Origin: Eggerthellales bacterium UBA948
GTDB lineage: Bacteria > Actinomycetota > Coriobacteriia > Coriobacteriales > UBA8131
Length of the DNA: 9,971 nucleotides
Direction: 5' to 3'
Assembly (NCBI GenBank): GCA_002293265.1
Contig: DBCW01000028.1
Span: 17,368-27,338 of the forward strand
The notes below the pieces were generated by a model. That model was given only the letters and a program-made list of their open reading frames with translations, was not told the origin of the DNA and ran no database searches. Below are positions 1 to 6,009 of the stretch, in pieces. A program made the position numbers and the translations under genes. Numbering within the stretch: the first letter of the stretch is position 1; every line of letters begins with the position of its first letter.

Positions 1-1491
1 AAGATACCCGCAGGTGAGATGTGGGCGCAGACCTTCTTTACCATGGCACTTATGCATGGTGGTATTGGATCGCCTGGACATACCATGTCGTACAGTGGTC
101 TTCACGAAGGCGTTGGTGTTGCCAAGACCTATATCCAAATTGGTGACGCTCGTGCCACGGATAAAAATATCCCGGATCCATTTGCCGGACCGGTAATTTT
201 TGCTTCGCCGGACTTCTCCAAAATTACAGACTTTGATGCTTGGCAAGTGCTTGAGCAGACTGAGTCATGGAAGTCCATTTTGGAGGGCGCGCAAGGTAGA
301 GATGTTTGGCCGCAAGGCAAGCAAGATGTAGACGTGCACATGATCTATGCTGCCGGTTATCGCGACGTTTTAAACCAAAATCCGGGTGCCAGCAACGGTA
401 TCGAAGCCTTTAGAAAGATGGACTTTGTGGCTTGCACCAATCCGTATTTCTGCCCATCGGCACAATACGCAGACCTAGTATTACCTGCACCAACGTGGTG
501 GGAAAAAGGTGAAATGGTATTTAAGAGCGCTAACGACACCATCAACTGGGCCGGTCATGTTATGGAGCCGCTTTATGAGTCTCGCAACGAGATAGATATC
601 GCTCGCGATATTGCCACAGCCATGGGCTTTGACCCGGCGCTAATAGATCCGGTCACCAAAGCCGAGCGCACGTATCTGTCAATTGCCGGTTGCAAGTATA
701 TGACTGACGAGGCTACGGTAGCTTACGATAATCTGGTCACGATTACCGAAGAAGATATCGCCAACTACAACTGGGGAGCAGACGCAGTGCCGCAACAAGG
801 CAAGATGTCGGTGCAAGAGTTCATGGACGTTGGTATCTACAAGACACAAAGGTCAAAAGGCGACAAGCTTTCACACCTTCCGTTTAAAGCTTACTACGAT
901 GATCCGGTTGCTAGTCCACTCGCTACAGCATCCGGCAAGTTTGAGATCTGCTCACCCGGTCTTGCCGCTGCTGTTAACGCTTATGGCTTCTCAACAATTT
1001 CTCCCATTGGCAAATGGCAGGTAAATCCCACGCATGGTCAAGGCGCACAGACCGATGAGTATCCATTGCTTATGTGGACACCGCACACTCTCCATCGTGC
1101 TCATACAGTATTTGACCCGGTAGAGTCTCTGGCTGAGGCACATCCACAAGCTTGTTACATGAGTATTGTGGACGCAGAAGCTCGCGGCATTGAGCATGGC
1201 GACACTGTGCTCATGACCAGCCCGCACGGCAAAGTTCTGCGTACAGCCAGAGTTTTGACCGCTCAGATTCCCGGTGCTGTTGCGCTGGAAGATGGTGCTT
1301 GGATCAATATTGATCATGATACCGGAATCGATATCGGAGGTTGTCCAAACATTTTGCAAGCACCTGATGCATCCGGTCAAGGCTCTCAGTCTTGGACAGG
1401 AACACTCGTGCAAGTTGAAAAATACAACGGTCCACTTACTTTGCAAGCCGATAAAAACCGCGTAATTGTCCAGCCCATGGGGATTGAGTAG
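1..1491 (+). CDS. DmsA-like molybdopterin (bis-MGD) oxidoreductase catalytic subunit, 5' end missing
   Basis: This is the C-terminal 496 residues of a DMSO-reductase-family catalytic subunit. The frame is open from the first base, so the start, any Tat signal and the N-terminal [4Fe-4S] motif lie outside the window. Visible family features are HGGIGSPGHT near the start, a CTNPYFCPSAQYADLVLPAP block with the usual YADLVLP cofactor-domain motif (about residues 140-170), then WEKGEMVF. A molydopterin-binding C-terminal domain begins near PLLMWTPHTLHRAHT and ends at a plain PMGIE tail. The DmsB-type gene starts 12 bases after the stop, which supports a DmsAB pair acting as a terminal reductase on an S-oxide, N-oxide or similar acceptor. 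The actual substrate cannot be read, since this clade has many paralogues with different substrates in Eggerthellaceae. The family call is firm and the substrate unknown. Confidence 0.9.
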   Translation, partial: KIPAGEMWAQTFFTMALMHGGIGSPGHTMSYSGLHEGVGVAKTYIQIGDARATDKNIPDPFAGPVIFASPDFSKITDFDAWQVLEQTESWKSILEGAQGRDVWPQGKQDVDVHMIYAAGYRDVLNQNPGASNGIEAFRKMDFVACTNPYFCPSAQYADLVLPAPTWWEKGEMVFKSANDTINWAGHVMEPLYESRNEIDIARDIATAMGFDPALIDPVTKAERTYLSIAGCKYMTDEATVAYDNLVTITEEDIANYNWGADAVPQQGKMSVQEFMDVGIYKTQRSKGDKLSHLPFKAYYDDPVASPLATASGKFEICSPGLAAAVNAYGFSTISPIGKWQVNPTHGQGAQTDEYPLLMWTPHTLHRAHTVFDPVESLAEAHPQACYMSIVDAEARGIEHGDTVLMTSPHGKVLRTARVLTAQIPGAVALEDGAWINIDHDTGIDIGGCPNILQAPDASGQGSQSWTGTLVQVEKYNGPLTLQADKNRVIVQPMGIE

Positions 1492-1498
1492 AAGGAGG
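1492..1498 (+). promoter_or_regulatory. Shine-Dalgarno site of dmsB
   Basis: AAGGAGG lies directly after the stop of the catalytic subunit gene and 5 bases before the ATG at 1504. It is the strongest ribosome site in the window and fixes the dmsB start. Confidence 0.8.
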
Positions 1499-1503
1499 AT
1501 AAC

Positions 1504-2139
1504 ATGGCTCAATACGGTTTCTATTTCGATTCCAACAAATGTACTGCCTGCAAGACATGCCAAGTAGCCTGCAAGGAAACATATATGCTACCTTCAAATA
1601 CTCTTTGGCGTAAGGTTCACACTTATCAGAGTGGTTCTTGGACTTTGGACGAGGCTACCGGTGTTTATGAGGCCAAAGATATGCTTGGTTATCACATATC
1701 TATCGCCTGTAACCACTGTGCAAATCCGGCATGTGTTGCGGTTTGCCCCACAGGCGCACACACCAAGGATGCCGAGACCGGTATAACTACCATAAATCCG
1801 GAGATTTGCATCGCTTGCGGCACATGCAAAAACAACTGCCCGTATGACTCGCCAAGTCTAAATGAAGTTAAAAATGTCATGACCAAGTGCGACATGTGCA
1901 AAGGTTTGATCGAGAAAGGCGAAAAACCCATCTGCGTGGCCGGGTGTCTGATGAGAGCGTTTGATTTTGGCGAGCTGAGCGAATTGCAAGCTAAGTACGG
2001 CAATGGCGACATGGAGATAGAGCCTCTGCCGGTAAACTCCACAGACCCGTCCGTAGTAATGAATCCACATCGAAACGCTGTTAAGTCGGGTGAGGGAACC
2101 GGAAGAAAGACTAACCTCGAAGAAGAATACGGTAACTAG
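1504..2139 (+). CDS. dmsB: DmsB-type four [4Fe-4S] electron-transfer subunit
   Basis: The 211-residue iron-sulfur subunit passes electrons from a membrane quinol oxidase to the catalytic subunit encoded just upstream. Sixteen cysteines form four ferredoxin-type groups: C13/C16/C19/C23, C69/C72/C77/C81, C102/C105/C108/C112 and C129/C132/C144/C148. Group three has a cysteine at every position, as in DmsB, rather than the Trp seen in NarH, so four [4Fe-4S] clusters are expected. The N-terminus MAQYGFYFDSNKCTACKTC closely resembles E. coli DmsB, and the length is close to the usual ~205 residues. There is no signal peptide; such subunits are exported with the catalytic partner. A strong Shine-Dalgarno (AAGGAGG at 1492-1498) sits 5 bases before the ATG. 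The gene is followed by a strong hairpin (2160-2191). Confidence 0.95.
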   Translation: MAQYGFYFDSNKCTACKTCQVACKETYMLPSNTLWRKVHTYQSGSWTLDEATGVYEAKDMLGYHISIACNHCANPACVAVCPTGAHTKDAETGITTINPEICIACGTCKNNCPYDSPSLNEVKNVMTKCDMCKGLIEKGEKPICVAGCLMRAFDFGELSELQAKYGNGDMEIEPLPVNSTDPSVVMNPHRNAVKSGEGTGRKTNLEEEYGN

Positions 2140-2159
2140 TAAAAATAATCAGAGCACCT

Positions 2160-2191
2160 CATACTCCCCGGTCAATAAGCTGGGGAGTATG
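2160..2191 (+). terminator. Intercistronic hairpin, terminator or attenuator between dmsB and torD
   Basis: A perfect 10-bp stem, CATACTCCCC (2160-2169) with GGGGAGTATG (2182-2191), closes a 12-base loop. It lies 20 bases after the dmsB stop and 20 bases before the chaperone start. The downstream tail (GTCGTTTAA) is only weakly T-rich, so it may be a partial terminator, an attenuator that lowers chaperone expression relative to dmsAB, or an mRNA-stabilising 3' end. No separate promoter is evident between the hairpin and the next gene, which favours partial read-through. Confidence 0.7.
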
Positions 2192-2211
2192 GTCGTTTAA
2201 AGGAAACCAAC

Positions 2212-2895
2212 ATGGATGACAATTCTCAGGTCGATCTGTTTGATGGTGCGGCATTGGCCCTTAGAGTGCTGGGTACCGTTTTGTATAGCGAACCTAATCA
2301 AGAGCAAATATCGCAGCTTTTGGATGAGACCTTTTTTGATGAGATACCGTTTGCGAGCGCGCGAAGTGAGGTGCAGTTGGGAGTCTCTTGCATGCAGACG
2401 TGGCGAGAAGGAAGCACCGATAAGGACATCGAAGAGACGACCAAGCTTCTCAACCGCGAATGGTTAAGATTGCTTATAGGTCTTGGCGAGCCGCTTGCAC
2501 CGTCATGGGCGGCTTATTACTTTGAAAAGACACCGGTGTTATACGGTAGAAAGACACTTGACGTGCGTCGCGCTTACGAAAAGTATGGCATCATGGCTGA
2601 GCGCAAGTATCACGAGCCGGATGATCACTTAGGTTTAATGACGCAGTTTTTGGGCTATTTGGCTGCCATGCAAGCAGATGCGCTGCGAGATGGCGATAAA
2701 GATGTAGCAAGTAGCCTATACAACGAGCAGCGAGAGTTCATGGCAGCTAATGTATTGCCATGGATACCACAGTGGCAAGCTGCAATGCTTGAAAACACCA
2801 ACAGTGATTTTTACAAGGGACTCACTCACATCATGATGGGAGTGATCTACGAATACGCAAGCTTACTTAACATATCCGGTGAGGCTTACCTATGA
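2212..2895 (+). CDS. TorD/DmsD-family molybdoenzyme maturation chaperone
   Basis: The 227-residue, probably all-helical cytoplasmic protein belongs to the TorD/DmsD/NarJ group. These chaperones bind the apo catalytic subunit, often its Tat signal, and hold it for cofactor insertion before export. The signature is the acidic block E135-P136-D137-D138-H139-L140 followed by GLMTQFLGYL, matching the conserved E-P-D-H motif of the family. Length fits (usually 190-240). The start is supported by AAAGGAAA at 2199-2206, 5 bases before the ATG. The client is most likely the DmsA-like enzyme at 1-1491; the enzyme at 6010 shows no Tat signal but could also be served. The stop overlaps the next start as ATGA, indicating translational coupling. 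Confidence 0.92.
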   Translation: MDDNSQVDLFDGAALALRVLGTVLYSEPNQEQISQLLDETFFDEIPFASARSEVQLGVSCMQTWREGSTDKDIEETTKLLNREWLRLLIGLGEPLAPSWAAYYFEKTPVLYGRKTLDVRRAYEKYGIMAERKYHEPDDHLGLMTQFLGYLAAMQADALRDGDKDVASSLYNEQREFMAANVLPWIPQWQAAMLENTNSDFYKGLTHIMMGVIYEYASLLNISGEAYL

Positions 2896-3596
2896 GTTTT
2901 ATTGTATGTTGTGTTTTGGTAACTGTTTTGGCACTTGTGGCGCATAAGCAGATCAAACGCTATTCATGGGTGTTTTACTTAATTGCAACTATCACCTGCA
3001 GTGTAGGTCTGTATTTTTACTTTTTCCCGGTGCAAAACGTCGTTGCCAGATTCTTATTACCAATAGATCACAAGGGCATACTAGCTACGGCATTTCTCAC
3101 AGTTGTAATATTTATTGGTGTATTGCCGGAGGGGTCAAAGTATCGCAAAAAACTTGTGCCGATAAGAGCAGAGCTTTCTATTATCGGCAGCATTCTCATC
3201 ATCAGCCATGTTATCTCTTACTCAGCCTTATACATTGCTCAATTGCTCAGAGCGGCTGCATTGAAATCGGCTGTCGAGGTTGCACTGATACTGTCGGTCG
3301 TGCTAACGATCATATTTGTACCGCTCGCAATTACATCAATCAATGCGGTAAGAAAACGGATGCGTTTGGCTACATGGAAACGTCTGCAAAAATTAACCTA
3401 TCCATTCTTGGCGCTTACTTACGCGCATATAATCGCTTTCTTATTTCCCTCACTATTACAATTATCTATGCATGCATTTTTGACTTGTGGCGCCTACACT
3501 GTTGTTTTTGGGTTATATACTGTACTCAGATTAATTCGCTTTAAAAAGAGTGCATCTAGCGCAAGAACAATCAAGGGAGAAAGTATTGTTCAGTAG
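2892..3596 (+). CDS. Polytopic membrane protein, ferric-reductase/MsrQ-like heme b type
   Basis: This 234-residue integral membrane protein has about six or seven hydrophobic helices (roughly residues 2-18, 25-46, 62-80, 93-115, 127-150, 170-190, 193-215). Its overall pattern suggests the ferric-reductase-like transmembrane domain, whose members (YedZ/MsrQ, NOX) carry electrons through heme b. Candidate axial histidines are H106 (ISHVISY) and H179 (TYAHIIAF), with H60 and H194 as extras; the RKRMRLATWKRLQKLTY loop before the second histidine resembles MsrQ-type proteins. Its start overlaps the chaperone stop by four bases (ATGA) and is served by GGTGAGG at 2878-2884. Its place in a DmsAB operon that shows no DmsC suggests it delivers electrons to that enzyme, which is inference. 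The family call rests on topology and a few residues, not on a search. Confidence 0.72.
   Translation: MSFIVCCVLVTVLALVAHKQIKRYSWVFYLIATITCSVGLYFYFFPVQNVVARFLLPIDHKGILATAFLTVVIFIGVLPEGSKYRKKLVPIRAELSIIGSILIISHVISYSALYIAQLLRAAALKSAVEVALILSVVLTIIFVPLAITSINAVRKRMRLATWKRLQKLTYPFLALTYAHIIAFLFPSLLQLSMHAFLTCGAYTVVFGLYTVLRLIRFKKSASSARTIKGESIVQ
3573..3579 (+). promoter_or_regulatory. Ribosome site choosing a TTG start for the kinase
   Basis: AAGGGAG is followed by six bases and then TTG at 3586. The alternative ATG at 3550 is preceded only by AAAAAGAG, a poor match with less suitable spacing. The site lies inside the 3' end of the membrane-protein gene, consistent with coupled translation. Confidence 0.55.
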
Positions 3597-5112
3597 GATC
3601 TCTTTGCAAGTCAAAATTGCGGTGCTTTTATTGGTCTTACTCATTGTGGGAGTAAGTGTTAATGCGCTTTGGAGCAGACACTCGCAAGAGACACAAGCAG
3701 AAGCAGAGATGTTAGAAAAAGTGCGGATTCTCAACCAAGAAATGCAAGCGGTTTGGCAGTTCATAGAGATCAATCAGAAGCGAATTGATACGGATGCCAA
3801 CGGAGAATACAACTTTAAAAATATTTACTGTGCGATTGCCGGTAAAAGCGTTGCAGCTTTGTTTATGGCTAAAAACGATTACGAGATACGTTATATATCT
3901 GAGCAACCGCGAGCCAGATCCGGCTGGCCTGATGACTTTGAACTTGAAGCTTATGCCAACTTCAGGTCTATAGGTGCTATGGATGGCAGCGGTGCCGAGT
4001 ACTACGGTACCACGCAGATAGACGGCGCACAGGTGTTTAGATACGTATCTCCACTCTACATCAAGCAGTCTTGCTTGGAATGTCACGGCAGCCCGGCAGG
4101 TGAGATCGATATTACCGGATTTGCCAAAGAGGGATTAAGTGTCGGCGACATGGCCGGAGCCGTGAGTATCATAATGCCGATTGATATGTACATGAAAGGC
4201 ATTCAGGCCAACATCATAAGTCAATCAACAATGTTCTTTTTGATAATTGGTGCAGCTATCATCATTGTCTTTCTAGCTGTATCAATACTTGTAAATCGCC
4301 TGGTAAAGGCTAATCACTTGCTTGAGGAGCAGGGCAAGGCGCTTCAAAGTGCCAATCAGACACTAAAGACAGAGTATGAGTACAAGTCAGAATTCTTTGC
4401 GACCATGAGCCACGAACTCAGAACCCCTCTCACCTCAATATTGGCTTTTGCCGAGATATGCGAACGCTCCGAAGACATCAAGCAACCCAGCAATCGCGAT
4501 GCCTTAAGAGAAATCAAAGATAGCGGATACTTACTGCTGTCAATGGTCAACGATATTCTTGAAGTAGCAAGGATCGATGCCGGACGCGTGGAGCTGGTGC
4601 GCGAGTATATAGATATGGTCGATCTGATCGGCACTGTTGAAGGATCGATCAGACCACTTGCACAAAAACGCGAAATAGCATTGCTGACAAGGGTGGATTC
4701 AGACGTTCCCCTAATATATGCTGATTGGGAAAAGATACGTCGTATCGTTGAGAATTTGACCAACAACGCGGTAAAATTTACTCACCATAGTGGGGCTGTG
4801 GAAATTGCTGTATCGTATGACTGCGAAGCGAGTGAAGTGTTGATATCGGTTCGTGACACCGGTATTGGCATACCAAACGATCAGTTAGAGCGGATATTTG
4901 AGCGTTATGTACAGTTGGATAAATCGGCTCGAAAACGCTATAGCGGCACAGGTCTTGGTCTTGCGGTAGTTAAAGAGTTTGCAGAAGCGCACAAGGGGAG
5001 GGTCACGGTAATAAGCGAGCATAAACAGGGATCAACATTTACAGTGTATATTCCAACTGGTGATAACTCATTATCTGACGAGGAGGCGCAGCATGTTAAT
5101 AATGTTGGCTGA
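3586..5112 (+). CDS. Membrane sensor histidine kinase with heme c (Tll0287-like/DUF3365) domain
   Basis: The kinase has 508 residues from the start chosen here. Layout: TM1 (about 8-28); an extracytoplasmic domain with C163-L-E-C166-H167, a covalent heme c site, followed by GSPAG as in DUF3365/Tll0287-like sensors; TM2 (about 213-238); a short linker coiled coil; HisKA with H276 in MSHELRTPL; and an ATPase domain with N-box NLTNNAVKF (from N390), G1 DTGIGI, F-box FERYVQ and G2 GTGLGLAV. It should sense redox state or a heme ligand outside the membrane and phosphorylate the regulator encoded next to it. The TTG at 3586 is preferred because AAGGGAG lies just upstream at ideal spacing; an in-frame ATG at 3550 with a weak ribosome site would add 12 residues. 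The gene overlaps the upstream stop by 11 bases and the regulator start by 20, so all are probably co-transcribed. Confidence 0.92.
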   Translation: MFSRISLQVKIAVLLLVLLIVGVSVNALWSRHSQETQAEAEMLEKVRILNQEMQAVWQFIEINQKRIDTDANGEYNFKNIYCAIAGKSVAALFMAKNDYEIRYISEQPRARSGWPDDFELEAYANFRSIGAMDGSGAEYYGTTQIDGAQVFRYVSPLYIKQSCLECHGSPAGEIDITGFAKEGLSVGDMAGAVSIIMPIDMYMKGIQANIISQSTMFFLIIGAAIIIVFLAVSILVNRLVKANHLLEEQGKALQSANQTLKTEYEYKSEFFATMSHELRTPLTSILAFAEICERSEDIKQPSNRDALREIKDSGYLLLSMVNDILEVARIDAGRVELVREYIDMVDLIGTVEGSIRPLAQKREIALLTRVDSDVPLIYADWEKIRRIVENLTNNAVKFTHHSGAVEIAVSYDCEASEVLISVRDTGIGIPNDQLERIFERYVQLDKSARKRYSGTGLGLAVVKEFAEAHKGRVTVISEHKQGSTFTVYIPTGDNSLSDEEAQHVNNVG

Positions 5113-5779
5113 TGACGAGCCATCAATACATAGCGTAGTTAAGCGCATACTTGATGATGCCGGCTACGAGTTGTGTGTTGCATATGATGGCGTGGAGGCT
5201 ATATCGGTTTGGGAACGAGACAAGCCGGACTTGATCATCTTGGATGTCATGATGCCCAGACTAGATGGTTTTCAGGTATGTAAGGCTCTGCGCGATAAAG
5301 GCTGCATGACACCGATACTGTTTTTAAGTGCCAAAGGCGACCTTGTAGATAAGGGCGTAGGGTTTACTTCCGGTGGTGATGATTACCTGGTAAAACCGTT
5401 TAGCCCGGAAGAGCTATTGATGCGCATTAAAGCGCACCTGCGCCAACACGATAGATTTACACAGCGCGAGCAACAAGTAATGCAGGTGGGCACGCTCCAA
5501 ATCAATACACGCAGGCGTCAAGTTACAAACGATGGCAACGAGATAATGCTTACACCAAAAGAATACGAGATTTTGGAGTTCTTGGCGCAATGCAAAGGCG
5601 AGATCGTTACTCGTGAACAGCTCATACGCAAGGTCTGGGGCGACGAGTTTGTAGGCGAGACATCAAGTGTCTCTGTCTTCATGCGCCGGATCCGCGAAAA
5701 GATTGAGACCGATCCATCTCACCCGGTACTGCTAAAAACTGTGCGCAACGTAGGGTATATGATGGGATCTGAGGAATAA
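5093..5779 (+). CDS. OmpR/PhoB-family two-component response regulator
   Basis: This 228-residue DNA-binding regulator has a receiver domain at about residues 1-120 with the acidic pair D7/D8, phospho-acceptor D51 (LIILDVMMPRLDG), S79 at the switch position and K101 (LVKPFSPEEL). A winged-helix domain occupies about 132-228, recognisable from LTPKEYEILEFLA, REQLIRKVWG, VSVFMRRIREKI and VRNVGYMM. Start: GAGGAGG at 5080-5086 is six bases before the ATG at 5093, while the longer frame from 5060 lacks a ribosome site and would add an unconserved 11 residues. It overlaps the kinase gene by 20 bases, so it is the partner of that kinase. Likely targets are its own operon and the enzyme gene starting at 6010, whose upstream gap has direct repeats of the sort this family binds; that link is inference. 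Confidence 0.95.
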   Translation: MLIMLADDEPSIHSVVKRILDDAGYELCVAYDGVEAISVWERDKPDLIILDVMMPRLDGFQVCKALRDKGCMTPILFLSAKGDLVDKGVGFTSGGDDYLVKPFSPEELLMRIKAHLRQHDRFTQREQQVMQVGTLQINTRRRQVTNDGNEIMLTPKEYEILEFLAQCKGEIVTREQLIRKVWGDEFVGETSSVSVFMRRIREKIETDPSHPVLLKTVRNVGYMMGSEE

Positions 5780-5812
5780 ACCAAAAGAACTCATCAAGAA
5801 ATCGTAAAAAAC

Positions 5813-5841
5813 TTGCAAACGCGATGTCGCGGAGTTGTAAA
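5813..5841 (+). promoter_or_regulatory. Candidate sigma-70-type promoter with palindrome in spacer
   Basis: TTGCAA (5813-5818) and TGTAAA (5836-5841) are separated by exactly 17 bases, each matching four of six consensus positions. The spacer contains the perfect inverted repeat CGCGA-TG-TCGCG (5820-5831), a possible operator. A transcript from here would have a leader of about 160 bases before the enzyme start at 6010. This is a pattern match only. Confidence 0.4.
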
Positions 5842-5852
5842 GCCGGAGCTAA

Positions 5853-5905
5853 TCGCCCCGGTATCGCCCTTTCACCCTTATTATCACCCTTAAAGTTCAC
5901 CTCTT
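5853..5905 (+). repeat. Direct-repeat cluster TCRCCCYT, possible regulator binding array
   Basis: Two exact copies of TCACCCTTA (5872-5880, 5884-5892) stand 12 bases apart. Looser copies are TCGCCCC (5853), TCGCCCTT (5864) and TCACCTCTT (5897). Spacings are 11, 8, 12 and 13 bases, close to one helical turn in most cases, as expected for tandem OmpR-type sites. The cluster lies just downstream of the candidate promoter and between the regulator gene and the enzyme gene. Low-complexity pyrimidine sequence could create such matches by chance. Confidence 0.45.
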
Positions 5906-5994
5906 TTGGTTCAAGATTTGCGCCGCATCTCAATCTAACATTTGGATATGAAGCAGCTGCATCACTGGCGGCTGCACGCGAAACTCCATTATGG

Positions 5995-6003
5995 AGAAAG
6001 GAG
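5995..6003 (+). promoter_or_regulatory. Shine-Dalgarno site fixing the Mo/W enzyme start
   Basis: AGAAAGGAG ends six bases before the ATG at 6010. It decides against the longer in-frame start at 5824, which has no such site. Confidence 0.7.
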
Positions 6004-6009
6004 ATAGTT

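Noticed and set aside
991..1563. 190-residue open frame on the - strand
   Set aside because: It lies opposite the DmsA-like and DmsB genes, has no ribosome site or recognisable domain, and is a shadow of strong coding sequence.
5824..6009. In-frame N-terminal extension of the Mo/W enzyme (62 extra residues)
   Set aside because: It has no family similarity, no Tat signal and no ribosome site. The candidate promoter and direct repeats lie here, and a good Shine-Dalgarno precedes 6010.
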